A stretch of DNA of 51,098 bases from Alphaproteobacteria bacterium (lineage in GTDB: Bacteria; Pseudomonadota; Alphaproteobacteria; RF32; CAG-239). The notes below the pieces were generated by a model. The model ran no database searches and was not told the origin of the DNA. It saw nothing but the letters and a program-made list of their open reading frames with translations. A program made the position numbers and the translations under genes. Every line of letters begins with the position of its first letter. Positions within the stretch are counted from its first letter, which is position 1. The stretch spans positions 1 to 51,098 of the forward strand of contig JAFUSU010000027.1 in NCBI GenBank assembly GCA_017467515.1, written 5' to 3'. This document shows positions 41,218 through 49,928 of this stretch, one piece after another.

Positions 41218-42483
41218 GTGAGGCAGGCGTTGTCACATTCATTTAACCGTTATACAACCATTTCCGCTTTAGACATCGGCTCTTCTAAAGTATGTTGTTT
41301 AATCGCAAAAATCAGCCGTGACAATAAAATTAACATTATCGGATACGGCTACAATGCCTCTAAAGGAATCAAAAACGGAATCATCACTGACATTAATCAA
41401 GCCACACTTTCTGTTTGCAATGCGGTAGAAAGTGCAGAACAGATGGCTAACGAGCGCATCAATAATGTAATCATTAATGTTTCCGGAGAAAAAATAACCA
41501 GTTCTATTAAAGAATCAACCATTGCCATCAATCGCAATCGTCCGATAAACGATATTGATATTAATAAAGTTATGGATAAAGGCCGGAACAAAATCAATGT
41601 TGAAAATAATGAGCTGATTCACAGCCTGATTACCGGATACCGTGTAGATTTAGGGGAAGAACTAAAAGACCCGCATAATATGTATGGGGAAAATTTATCT
41701 GTCAAAATTCTTTTAGGTTTAACACCTGAAGTACAATACAAAAACTTGGCTACCGTCGTTGAAAATGCGCATCTGGAAATTTCGGATAAAGCTTTTTCGG
41801 CATACGCTTCAGGTTTGTCTTGCCTTGTTGATGATGAAAAAGAATTAGGCGCCACAATTATTGATATCGGCGGGGGAAGCACAAACATTGCAACATTCCG
41901 CAACGGCTACCCTATTTATTTTTCCAGCATCGGAGTTGGCGGAAACAACATCACCAATGATATTGCTTGGGGATTAACAACATCTTCTTCTCATGCGGAA
42001 CGATTAAAAACTTTGCACGGTTGTGCTTTCTTAACCAGCAAAGACAAAGAAGAAAACATCAATGTCTATCCTGTTGGAGAAGAGGATGATACACTCATAA
42101 AACAAGTTCCGAAGTCAGACTTAATCAATATCATTGCTCCTCGTGTAGAAGAAATGTTCGAGCTGATTGGACACAAGCTGAACGAACACGGCTTAAAAGA
42201 TGTATCCAGTCACCGCGTTGTTTTGACCGGAGGTTGCGCTCAATTATCCGGAATCAGGGAAGTTGCAATGATGATTTTGGATAAGCAGGTCCGCATCGGT
42301 CGTCCCCGTAATATCTTAAATCTGCCCGAAAAACTTTATAATCCTGAATTTTCAACAGCTGTCGGCCTGCTTTTATACAGTAATATGCCCTGTGAAAAGA
42401 AACCGCGCAAAATCTTACACAAGACCATCAACAGTGATAATAAATTCGCTCAAATTATGGATTGGTTAAAACAGAGTTTTTAA
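41218..42483 (+). CDS. ftsA: Cell division protein FtsA
   Basis: This 421-aa actin-like ATPase has the phosphate-1 loop SALDIGSSKVCCLIAK and phosphate-2 ATIIDIGGGSTNIATF, then VLTGGCAQLSGI. A C-terminal amphipathic tip, FAQIMDWLKQSF, serves to anchor it in the membrane. It tethers FtsZ to the membrane and recruits later proteins. The start is GTG, three bases after the ftsQ stop. ftsZ does not follow; a periplasmic flavodoxin does, after 110 bases. Confidence 0.93.
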   Translation: MRQALSHSFNRYTTISALDIGSSKVCCLIAKISRDNKINIIGYGYNASKGIKNGIITDINQATLSVCNAVESAEQMANERINNVIINVSGEKITSSIKESTIAINRNRPINDIDINKVMDKGRNKINVENNELIHSLITGYRVDLGEELKDPHNMYGENLSVKILLGLTPEVQYKNLATVVENAHLEISDKAFSAYASGLSCLVDDEKELGATIIDIGGGSTNIATFRNGYPIYFSSIGVGGNNITNDIAWGLTTSSSHAERLKTLHGCAFLTSKDKEENINVYPVGEEDDTLIKQVPKSDLINIIAPRVEEMFELIGHKLNEHGLKDVSSHRVVLTGGCAQLSGIREVAMMILDKQVRIGRPRNILNLPEKLYNPEFSTAVGLLLYSNMPCEKKPRKILHKTINSDNKFAQIMDWLKQSF

Positions 42484-42593
42484 TCTTTTTCTTCCCCTGT
42501 AAAATTAACCATAGGATAACTACTAAATATCTGTTGTGTTAGAGTACCCTCTAAAACTTATTTTTAAACAACAAAACAATAAGGAGGAAAACG

Positions 42594-43154
42594 ATGAAAA
42601 AAATACTATCTGTAATAACTGTATTGACAACAATTTTAACAGGGACCAACACACAAGCAGAGGAAGCAACAATGAGTGAACAAAAAATATTGGTTGCCTA
42701 TTTCAGTGCAACCGGAACAACAGCCAAAGTTGCGGAAAGACTGGCTCAAGCAACGGGCGGCGATTTATTTGAAATAAAACCGGAACAACCTTACACAGAC
42801 GCTGATTTGGATTGGCGTGATAAACAAAGCCGAAGTTCTGTTGAAATGGACAACAAAAACAGCCGACCGGCTATTGCTTCTAAAATTGACAATATGAACC
42901 AATATCAAGTTATCTTTGTCGGATTCCCTATTTGGTGGTATAGAGAACCCTCCATTATTGATACTTTTATGGAATCTTACAATTTCGAGGGTAAAACAGT
43001 TATTCCTTTTGCAACATCAGGAGGAAGCGGTATGGGCAACTCCGGCGAAATTATGCAATCTCTTGCCCCTCAGGCAAAAGTTTTAAGCGGTAAAAGATTC
43101 CCGTCCAATGTATCTGAAGAAGAACTAAAAACTTGGGCAAACGAGTGGTTATAA
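42594..43154 (+). CDS. Exported flavodoxin
   Basis: This 186-aa protein has a signal peptide (1-22, ending NTQAEE) and then a flavodoxin fold: YFSATGTTAKVAERLAQ is the FMN phosphate loop, FVGFPIWWYREP the first flavin-stacking loop with Trp and Tyr, and FATSGGSGMGNS the second. It probably carries out flavin-linked electron transfer or quinone/thiol reduction in the periplasm. An alternative internal ATG after the signal sequence (MSEQKILVAYF) would give a cytoplasmic protein. GGAGG precedes the first ATG, which favours the exported form. Confidence 0.8.
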   Translation: MKKILSVITVLTTILTGTNTQAEEATMSEQKILVAYFSATGTTAKVAERLAQATGGDLFEIKPEQPYTDADLDWRDKQSRSSVEMDNKNSRPAIASKIDNMNQYQVIFVGFPIWWYREPSIIDTFMESYNFEGKTVIPFATSGGSGMGNSGEIMQSLAPQAKVLSGKRFPSNVSEEELKTWANEWL

Positions 43155-43165
43155 AGGAAATGAAA

Positions 43166-44926
43166 ATGTACGACATATTAAACACAATCAACTCTCCGGC
43201 TGATGTCAAGAGATTGAACGTTCAGCAATTGGAAACTTTAGCCGCAGATATTCGGGAAGCTCTCTTTAACAGATTAACCAAATTCGGAGGACATTTTGGT
43301 TCGAATTTCGGTATTGTAGAAACTGAAATCGCTATGCATTATGTTTTTAATTCTCCGCAAGATAAATTTGTTTTTGATGTTTCTCACCAAAGTTATCCGC
43401 ACAAAATGCTGACCGGACGCAAAGCCGGATACATAGATGACAGCAAATTTCACGAAGATTCCGGCTATACAAATCCTGATGAAAGTGAGCATGATTTATT
43501 TAATGTCGGTCACACGTCAACATCTGTTTCTCTCGCATCAGGCTTAGTAAAAGCACGGGATTTAAAAGGAGGAAAAGAGAATATTATAGCACTCATCGGA
43601 GATGGTTCTTTATCCGGCGGTGAAGCTCTTGAAGCTCTTGATTTTGTTGGTTCGGAAATCCACTCAAATATGATTATTATTGTCAATGACAATCAACAAT
43701 CTATCGCCGAAGTTCACGGCGGATTATACAAAAATCTCACGGAACTGCGTCAAACGAAAGGGAAAGCGGCAAATAACCTGTTTAAGGCTTTCGGTTTAGA
43801 TTATATCTATGAGGAAAACGGCAATGATATTCAAACAATGATCAAAGTTCTGCAAAAAGTTAAAGATATAGATCATCCGATTGTTCTCCATATTAACACT
43901 CAAAAAGGAAAGGGATATAAATTAGCGGAGAAATATCGCGAGGCATGGCACTGGTGTCTGCCATTCAATAGAGAAACGGGAGAATGGAATTTTTCTTTTC
44001 CTGCTGAGAACTATACAGCCCTGACCGCTGATTATATTATGAACAAGGCCAAACAAGATAAAGAGTTTGTTGTCATTACGGCGGCAATGCCGATGGCAGC
44101 AAGCCTAACACCTGAACTGCGCCAAAAGCTGGGAAGACAATATGTTGATGTCGGCATTGCTGAAGAACACGCGGCCGCTTTTGCTTCCGGTATTGCGAAA
44201 GCCGGAGGAAAACCTCTGTTTGTCACAAACTCAACCTTCATTCAACGAGCCTATGATCAGGTATCACAAGATATTTGCATCAATAACAATCCGGTAACAA
44301 TTTTGCTAAACTATGCATCTTTTAACGGTTTAACTGATGTTACCCATTTAGGAATTTTCACTTTGGCAGGTTTTTCGAATATTCCGAATTTAGTTATTTT
44401 AGCCCCATCTTCAAAAGAGGAATATTTAAATATGCTGGAGTGGTCTGTCAATCAAAAAAATCATCCGGTTATGATTCTTATCCCCGGCAATGAAGTAACT
44501 TCTCGTCCTGCCGATAAAAATTATGACCGATTAAATACCTTTAAGGTTGAGCAAAACGGAGAAAAAATTGCAATTTTAGCTCTTGGTGATTTTTATCAAA
44601 AAGGGGAAGCTCTGGCAAAACAAGTAGAATTACAATTTGGATTTAAACCAACACTGATAAATCCTCGTTTTGCTTCCGGTATAGATGAAAAATTACTGCA
44701 AGAACTGCAACAAAATCACAAACTTATCATTACTATGGAAGATGGTATTTTGGAAGGAGGCTTCGGGCAAAAAATAGCTTCTTATTACGGAACAGCACCA
44801 ATCCAAGTCAAAAGTTACGGACTTAAAAAGGAATTTTATGATCGCTACAATCCGGAAGATTTGTTAAAACAACTCGGGATGACAACCGATCAAATTATTT
44901 CGGATATAAAAAAATTAAATATTTAA
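43166..44926 (+). CDS. 1-deoxy-D-xylulose-5-phosphate synthase-like thiamine-diphosphate enzyme
   Basis: This 586-aa protein aligns with DXS from end to end: HFGSNFGIVETEIAMHYVF, DVSHQSYPHKMLTGR, NVGHTSTSVSLASG and the thiamine-diphosphate motif IGDGSLSGGEALEALD. The pyrimidine domain has VDVGIAEEHAAAFASGIA and the transketolase C-terminal part ends it. True DXS enzymes make the isoprenoid precursor deoxyxylulose phosphate from pyruvate and glyceraldehyde phosphate. This sequence is shorter than usual and has divergent spacer regions, so it may be a DXS-like paralogue with another acceptor. ATG 43166 is placed seven bases after AAAGGA. It closely follows the flavodoxin gene (11 bases) and ends in a strong terminator. 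Confidence 0.75.
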   Translation: MYDILNTINSPADVKRLNVQQLETLAADIREALFNRLTKFGGHFGSNFGIVETEIAMHYVFNSPQDKFVFDVSHQSYPHKMLTGRKAGYIDDSKFHEDSGYTNPDESEHDLFNVGHTSTSVSLASGLVKARDLKGGKENIIALIGDGSLSGGEALEALDFVGSEIHSNMIIIVNDNQQSIAEVHGGLYKNLTELRQTKGKAANNLFKAFGLDYIYEENGNDIQTMIKVLQKVKDIDHPIVLHINTQKGKGYKLAEKYREAWHWCLPFNRETGEWNFSFPAENYTALTADYIMNKAKQDKEFVVITAAMPMAASLTPELRQKLGRQYVDVGIAEEHAAAFASGIAKAGGKPLFVTNSTFIQRAYDQVSQDICINNNPVTILLNYASFNGLTDVTHLGIFTLAGFSNIPNLVILAPSSKEEYLNMLEWSVNQKNHPVMILIPGNEVTSRPADKNYDRLNTFKVEQNGEKIAILALGDFYQKGEALAKQVELQFGFKPTLINPRFASGIDEKLLQELQQNHKLIITMEDGILEGGFGQKIASYYGTAPIQVKSYGLKKEFYDRYNPEDLLKQLGMTTDQIISDIKKLNI

Positions 44927-44934
44927 ACTCTAAA

Positions 44935-44963
44935 AAAGGCGTATTCTTAATGAATACGCCTTT
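44935..44963. terminator. Bidirectional terminator between the DXS-like gene and pyrE
   Basis: A perfect 12-base stem (AAAGGCGTATTC at 44935-44946 with GAATACGCCTTT at 44952-44963) has T-runs on both sides, between convergent genes. Confidence 0.9.
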
Positions 44964-44972
44964 TTTTAGTTC

Positions 44973-45599
44973 TTAGTTCTGATGCTGTCCCCAAGTTTCC
45001 GGCGAATTGCGCCACTCAGCAAGCCACGGCAAATCTTCCTCCGTCAGGAGTCCATCTTCCTGAGATACCTCAAGCAACTCCGTGTAGTTTGTTGCTGTTC
45101 TGAGGTCAACTCCTGCCTTGGCAAAAGCCTCCACAGCCTGTGGAAATTCATAGGTAAAGACAGCCACCATCTGCACCACTACGGCACCGGCCTCACGCAC
45201 AGCCTGAACAGCCTTGAGAGAAGAAGCTCCGGTAGAAATCAAATCTTCAATGATAACGACTTTTTTTCCGACCAGCTCATTTGGCTCAAAGCCCTCTATC
45301 TGAGTCTTCAGACCGTGATCTTTCTTCTCTGAGCGTACATAGCCGCAGGGCAAATTCAATTCCTCTGCAACCAATGTTCCCCAGAAAATAGCTCCTGTGG
45401 CAACACCGATAATAACATCAGCATCACCAACCAGTTGAGCGAGATGAAAAGCCACCTGTTTACGCTCGGTCGGAAATGCCAGAGCACGACGATTGTTACA
45501 GTAGATAGGAGACTTCCAGCCTGATGCCCAAGTAAAAGGCTCATTCGGGGACAACTTAACAGCTCTCATCGAGAGCAATAATTCAGCAATTTTTTTCAT
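44973..45599 (-). CDS. pyrE: Orotate phosphoribosyltransferase PyrE (Bacteroidota-like)
   Basis: This 208-aa enzyme converts orotate plus PRPP to OMP. The front has SGWKSPIYCNNRRALAFP, the middle GVATGAIFWG, and the PRPP-binding motif VVIIEDLISTGASS. The C-terminal extension ending LTEEDLPWLAEWRNSPETWG is of the kind seen in Bacteroidota enzymes. Base composition is visibly richer in G and C than nearby genes. It is divergent from pyrF, with about 160 bases between, sharing a control region. This suggests joint transfer of the pair. Confidence 0.9.
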   Translation of the reverse strand: MKKIAELLLSMRAVKLSPNEPFTWASGWKSPIYCNNRRALAFPTERKQVAFHLAQLVGDADVIIGVATGAIFWGTLVAEELNLPCGYVRSEKKDHGLKTQIEGFEPNELVGKKVVIIEDLISTGASSLKAVQAVREAGAVVVQMVAVFTYEFPQAVEAFAKAGVDLRTATNYTELLEVSQEDGLLTEEDLPWLAEWRNSPETWGQHQN

Positions 45600-45684
45600 A
45601 CGATAAAAATTAAATTAATAATAGGTATTGTAATACAAAAAGCATCTGAAATTTAGCCTGTTTATTTTTTTTGTCAATTAAAAC

Positions 45685-45712
45685 TTGCATTTTAAAATAG
45701 CTTTTCTATAAT
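45685..45712 (+). promoter_or_regulatory. Sigma-70-type promoter for pyrF
   Basis: TTGCAT (45685-45690) and TATAAT (45707-45712) are separated by 16 bases. It lies about 45 bases upstream of ATG 45758. Confidence 0.65.
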
Positions 45713-45757
45713 CGAACCTCGTTATTTTATTATTATTTAACTATTAATTTTAATGTT

Positions 45758-46681
45758 ATGGATTATTCTCAATTAGTCGGGGAGATTTTTAAGAAAAATT
45801 CTTTCCTTTGTGTCGGTCTGGACACCGATTTCAACAAAATTCCCAAATGCCTGCAAAGCTTACCCAAAGAAAAAGCCTTAATGACTTTCAACAAAAGCAT
45901 TATTGACGCAACAGCTCCTTACGCTGTTGCTTTCAAACCAAATGTTGCTTTTTATGAGAGTGAAGGATTGACAGGATGGAAAGTTTTGGCAGATTCGATT
46001 GCCTACATCAAGCAATATTATCCTGAGATTTTGGTGATTGCTGATGCTAAACGCGGTGATATCGGCAATACATCTGAACGCTATGCTGCGGCAATGTTTG
46101 ACAACCTGCAAGCTGATGCCGTAACGGTGGTCCCTTATATGGGAAAAGACAGCGTAGCACCCTTCTTGGCACATAAGGGCAAGTGGACGATCATTTTGGC
46201 ATTAACATCTAACACCGGAAGTGAAGATTTTCAGTTTCTGCCAACCTTTGAAGAAGATGTAACAGCTCCGCAGATTAAGTGCCAAAGCAAAGGCAGATTA
46301 ACCTTAACTGAAGCACAGAGCGGCGGCTCTTTAGCCCCCTTGTACGAGCAGGTTTTATCAACAGCATCTGCCTGGGGATCAAAGGACAACACAATGTTCG
46401 TCATCGGCGCAACTCAGGCAGAAATGTTAACTGATGTACGTAAAATTGTGCTGAAAAATTTCTTGCTTGTCCCCGGTGTCGGGGCTCAAGGCGGAAGCTT
46501 AGAAGCTGTTGCCGAGTTTGGAATGACTGCCGAATGCGGTCTGTTGGTTAACTCCTCACGAGGTATCATCTACGCCGGCAATGACGAATATTTTGCCTGC
46601 GTTGCCGCTGAAAAAGCCAAAGATCTTCAACAGCAGATGGCTAAATTACTCTACAAACATACTCGTCTGTATGTAAAGTAG
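45758..46681 (+). CDS. pyrF: Orotidine-5'-phosphate decarboxylase PyrF, type 2 (Bacteroidota-like)
   Basis: This 307-aa enzyme decarboxylates OMP to UMP. It has LCVGLDTDFNKIP, VAFKPNVAFYES, the catalytic block VIADAKRGDIGNTSERYA, VPYMGKDSVAPF and a late GVGAQGGSLEAV with SRGIIYAG. Its length and motifs are those of the type 2 family found in Bacteroidota, Actinobacteria and Myxococcota. Alphaproteobacteria normally carry the shorter type 1 enzyme. Together with pyrE it looks acquired. A hairpin terminator follows. Confidence 0.92.
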   Translation: MDYSQLVGEIFKKNSFLCVGLDTDFNKIPKCLQSLPKEKALMTFNKSIIDATAPYAVAFKPNVAFYESEGLTGWKVLADSIAYIKQYYPEILVIADAKRGDIGNTSERYAAAMFDNLQADAVTVVPYMGKDSVAPFLAHKGKWTIILALTSNTGSEDFQFLPTFEEDVTAPQIKCQSKGRLTLTEAQSGGSLAPLYEQVLSTASAWGSKDNTMFVIGATQAEMLTDVRKIVLKNFLLVPGVGAQGGSLEAVAEFGMTAECGLLVNSSRGIIYAGNDEYFACVAAEKAKDLQQQMAKLLYKHTRLYVK

Positions 46682-46687
46682 CTAAAA

Positions 46688-46719
46688 AACCTCCCTATTT
46701 TTAATGGGAGGTTTTTTAC
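46688..46719 (+). terminator. Terminator after pyrF
   Basis: AACCTCCC pairs with GGGAGGTT (46706-46713) around ATTTTTAAT, followed by six T. Confidence 0.85.
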
Positions 46720-46768
46720 TATTATGAATTTAAGATTTTTCGGCTTAAGCCTCATAGAGTAAAAAAAA

Positions 46769-46786
46769 GCCTCCGCTAAGGGAGGC
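46769..46786. terminator. Terminator next to tRNA-Arg
   Basis: GCCTCC (46769-46774) pairs with GGAGGC (46781-46786). T-runs on both sides make it bidirectional. It lies nine bases beyond the 3' end of the minus-strand tRNA. Confidence 0.8.
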
Positions 46787-46794
46787 ATTTTTTA

Positions 46795-46871
46795 TGGCGC
46801 GCTCGGCGGGATTCGAACTCACAACCTTCTGATCCGTAGTCAGATGCTCTATCCAATTGAGCTACGAGCGC
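46795..46871 (-). tRNA. tRNA-Arg (anticodon ACG)
   Basis: This 77-base gene has its 5' end at 46871. The acceptor arm GCGCTCG pairs with CGAGCGC, and CCA is encoded at 46795-46797. The anticodon arm TCTGA-CTACGGA-TCAGA gives anticodon ACG, which after A-to-I editing reads CGU/CGC/CGA arginine codons. The T arm has GTTCGAATCCC. All arms fold in the standard cloverleaf. No integration-site duplication was seen beside it. Confidence 0.95.
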
Positions 46872-47090
46872 ATCTTGCAAACACGAGTTATCTTACTAAA
46901 CCATTTTAAATTGATTTGCAAGTAAAAAGTTCACAGATTTAAAAGATTTTTAAACTATTTTCCGTATCTTTTCAAAAAAGAAGGATTATATAGTCACAAA
47001 CGCTTTTTTTTGTGAGAAATTACTTTACAAATTAAGAAGCTCGTGGCAAAAATAAAAAGGATTAAACTAAATTATTAAAGGTATGTTCAG

Positions 47091-48197
47091 ATGAAACACG
47101 TCATTCGCAACTTATCCATTCTTGCTTGTTCTTTATCGTTATTAAGCGCATGCTCCTCAGATTCGCCTTTCCGTTCTTTGTTTGGTAAAGATGCATCTGT
47201 TGATTACAGCAAAAATGATTTACCCTCACTCGGTTCAACCAATTTTGAACCCATCGAAGTTTCAAAAGTAGGAAATACAGGAACTCTTGTCGGACAAAAG
47301 GTTCTGGCCTATCGTAGCGAATTGACAGAATTGGAAGATTCTATCAAACAAAATAATGCAGACTTACAAAAAGTCCGCAGTTCAGTTATTGACAATGCAA
47401 TTGACTATCATAACACCACCGCAGCTATGGAAGCAAAACTTCAGGTCGGAACAACTCCGGGTAACCCGATTATGTACCAAATGCTCCAAAAAACGCAGAA
47501 TAATGTCGTTGTCATGGATGAAAATGCAAACGCCTTAAATAAGATTTATAATCAAGCGGTTTCGGATATGTCTGTTGTTAAAAATTTACAAGATTCGATT
47601 CGCGCAACTTACGGCGTATCCGGAGCAATTGATGAAGATCACGCTCAACTTCGTACTCTGGAAAATGAAACCAGCCAAACCGCTATTGTCATTAATAGCT
47701 TGATTTCAGAAGTAGGTAGTGATTACAGTCGTCAAATTGAATACACTAACACAGCCCGTAACTACTTGTCTTCTCTTGATAGAGCAATCAAAGTCGGAAG
47801 TTACGGTGTCAGCAATACGCCTTTGGCGACAGCGCCTTCATACAATCTATCCGGGGCGCAAATAAATGTTCCAAATCGTAAACCGCATAGTGTTCGAAAT
47901 AATGTAAACGGCAAGCCTTTATTTGTAGCAAAGTTTAATAAAAACAATGTCAATTATAAAGACAGCCTTCAAAGGACCATTCGTGCCGCACAGAGCAAAA
48001 ACGGAGGTTTCCGCTATGACGTTGTCGCTGTTTCTCCGGTGAATGCCGGCGCAAATATTCGAAATTTAGCACAAGATCAAGCGGCAGCCATCTTTGAGGA
48101 AATTACAAAAGCCGGCGTCAGTCCGGATAAAATAAATTTACTATCCAAAACGAGTGAGCAAGCAACCTCCGCGGAAGTCCAGGTTTTTGTAAAATAA
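47091..48197 (+). CDS. Coiled-coil lipoprotein
   Basis: This 368-aa protein has a lipoprotein signal peptide with lipobox LLSAC (cysteine near residue 21). The mature part is a long helical stretch (about 75-230) predicted as coiled coil, with many Gln, Asn and Glu. It ends in a compact domain about 275-368 (RYDVVAVSPVN, then PDKINLLSKTSEQATSAEVQVFV). The final domain resembles the periplasmic modules in which outer-membrane proteins carry an OmpA-like or secretin-associated fold; no family name is secure. Probably attached to the outer membrane. Confidence 0.7.
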   Translation: MKHVIRNLSILACSLSLLSACSSDSPFRSLFGKDASVDYSKNDLPSLGSTNFEPIEVSKVGNTGTLVGQKVLAYRSELTELEDSIKQNNADLQKVRSSVIDNAIDYHNTTAAMEAKLQVGTTPGNPIMYQMLQKTQNNVVVMDENANALNKIYNQAVSDMSVVKNLQDSIRATYGVSGAIDEDHAQLRTLENETSQTAIVINSLISEVGSDYSRQIEYTNTARNYLSSLDRAIKVGSYGVSNTPLATAPSYNLSGAQINVPNRKPHSVRNNVNGKPLFVAKFNKNNVNYKDSLQRTIRAAQSKNGGFRYDVVAVSPVNAGANIRNLAQDQAAAIFEEITKAGVSPDKINLLSKTSEQATSAEVQVFVK

Positions 48198-48227
48198 AAA
48201 ATAAGACTCAATTAAAGAAAAATAAAA

Positions 48228-48263
48228 AAATACCTCCACAGATTACTGATGGAGGTATTTTTT
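48228..48263. terminator. Bidirectional terminator between lipoprotein gene and rppH
   Basis: AAATACCTCC (48228-48237) pairs with GGAGGTATTT (48251-48260), with A-runs before and T-runs after. The rppH stop at 48243 lies in the loop. Confidence 0.85.
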
Positions 48264-48716
48264 TATAATCGGTAAAAATTCCGATACAACACGTATATAA
48301 ATATTTTTTTTAAAATCGACAACGCTATTCGGCGCTTTTTCCAAATCAACCCAAGCATAAGAGCGAAATTCAGGCTCCTGTGTTTGTAAATTAATTTCAC
48401 TATCTTTTCCGGTAAAAAAGAATAAGTGCCAATACTGCTCCTGTCCGACATTATGTCTTTCCGGATGTCTTTGCTTGACGTATGGAGGAAAATCATATCG
48501 CAATGGCTCAGCAAGTGCCGCAACAAACTTTGCTGATGTAACAGATGTTTCCTCTCTCAACTCTCTTACCGCAGCCTGCAAAGGTGTTTCTCCATCATCT
48601 ATTCCACCTTGAGGAAACTGCCAACGCTTCGGGTAATTTTCGATTCTTTCACAAAGCAATACTTTACCGTCTGCTCGAAATAAAACAACTCCGGCATTAA
48701 GGCGATAGGTTTTCAT
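48243..48716 (-). CDS. rppH: RNA pyrophosphohydrolase RppH
   Basis: This 157-aa Nudix protein has the box GGIDDGETPLQAAVRELREE (from about residue 37), preceded by YPKRWQFPQ. The later block EPEFRSYAWVDLEKAPN is typical of RppH. It strips pyrophosphate from 5' ends of RNA and so starts mRNA decay, or hydrolyses dinucleoside polyphosphates. It is downstream of the deacetylase and ctpA genes in the same direction with no gap, the usual alphaproteobacterial order. Confidence 0.92.
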   Translation of the reverse strand: MKTYRLNAGVVLFRADGKVLLCERIENYPKRWQFPQGGIDDGETPLQAAVRELREETSVTSAKFVAALAEPLRYDFPPYVKQRHPERHNVGQEQYWHLFFFTGKDSEINLQTQEPEFRSYAWVDLEKAPNSVVDFKKNIYIRVVSEFLPIIKKYLHQ

Positions 48717-49919
48717 CTAGTACTCTCCCGCTAAATTTGAAAGGGGAACCAAAACTAAAGGCTTTTCAAAATCAGATACACCTTGAGCCTTCATTTCATC
48801 ATAAGTCAGCTGTTGCGAAAAAGTCTTAATCCAATTATAAAGTTCTAAAACGACAACCGGCTTCGGATCTGCAACTACAACCACATTTCCGTTTTTCAGA
48901 GCTTTTTTCTCCGCCTGATCCAACTTTTCCCTGATACTTGTTCGGTTAAAATCTGAATCAATCACAATATTGGCACGAACTCTATCCAGTCCCTGCACAT
49001 TATTGCTCCCTATATTTAAACCATGTGTTGCATCAAGCAAAAGAAGACCTCTTTTCTCAAGCATTGCCATAATGGCTGAAAAATGGTCATTAAAATCAGT
49101 ATCATCAACACCATCACATACGGTAAAACCGCCGACAGCCACATTTTGAGCCAAAATACCTTCTAACATTTGCACATTTTGATTAACACTTTTTTGAAAA
49201 TTAAGCGCTAAAGGCCCGGAATCTGTCCGAGCAAAATCTCTCGAAGGTAATATTATATCGACATAGGTTTCGTGACCGTTTTCTCTCGCTTTTTTTACGA
49301 TATCCGTCAATATCGGCGTATATGGGGAAAAAGATAAAGAAATCTCAGAAGGCAACCGAGAGATGATTAAATCAGAATTAACCGCATTTGTTCCAACATT
49401 TTTTATAACAATTGCAACCTTATTAAACATAGGCATTACACTAACTTTACGCCCGTAAACTTCCCAAGGTTTTAAATTATCAGATTGAACAGGCAATCTC
49501 TGATCCTTATCATTTTTCATTAATAACGTTTGTAGCGGAGTAACATAAGTTAATGCTTCTATATTATCTCTTGTTGGTAATTTTGCTAAAAAAGGAATAT
49601 CCAGCTGATTTAATTTTTCATTATTGGTTAACGGCTTAATTTCTTTTTCTGCCTCTTTTGACAAACCGGCAAGCTCTATATCTTCTTCATTAATGGAGGA
49701 AGGCTCTTGTTTTTTTTGCTCTTCAGGAAGAGTCATAACATATTTTGGAGATTTGTTTTTGGTGTCAAACATAATTTCTTCTGCTTTAGAAGCAAACTCC
49801 GGTTTGCTTTTTTCATGTGCAAAAAACAAACCGGCAAAAACCATTATTCCGATCAGAATAGGAATAATTAAAAAGAACTGTTTTATTTTGTTCAGGTATT
49901 TTAAGATAAGAGTGACCAA
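48717..49919 (-). CDS. Divergent polysaccharide deacetylase family protein
   Basis: This 400-aa protein has an N-terminal membrane anchor (residues 10-35, FFLIIPILIGIMVFAGLFF), then an acidic linker of about 100 residues. The divergent deacetylase domain runs from about 165 to 390: VAIVIKNVGTNAVNSDLIISRLP, FSPYTPILTDIVKKARENGHETYVDI and GFTVCDGVDDTDFNDHFSAI. Unlike classical NodB enzymes it lacks the full metal triad, so activity is unproven. It lies between ctpA and rppH, a conserved alphaproteobacterial grouping. It is probably periplasmic and membrane-tethered. Confidence 0.82.
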   Translation of the reverse strand: MVTLILKYLNKIKQFFLIIPILIGIMVFAGLFFAHEKSKPEFASKAEEIMFDTKNKSPKYVMTLPEEQKKQEPSSINEEDIELAGLSKEAEKEIKPLTNNEKLNQLDIPFLAKLPTRDNIEALTYVTPLQTLLMKNDKDQRLPVQSDNLKPWEVYGRKVSVMPMFNKVAIVIKNVGTNAVNSDLIISRLPSEISLSFSPYTPILTDIVKKARENGHETYVDIILPSRDFARTDSGPLALNFQKSVNQNVQMLEGILAQNVAVGGFTVCDGVDDTDFNDHFSAIMAMLEKRGLLLLDATHGLNIGSNNVQGLDRVRANIVIDSDFNRTSIREKLDQAEKKALKNGNVVVVADPKPVVVLELYNWIKTFSQQLTYDEMKAQGVSDFEKPLVLVPLSNLAGEY

Positions 49920-49928
49920 AAAAATCTC

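Noticed and set aside
46795..46871. tRNA-Arg as the integration site of the island
   Set aside because: The tRNA is over 20 kb from the island, and no duplicated tRNA end was seen near the island borders.
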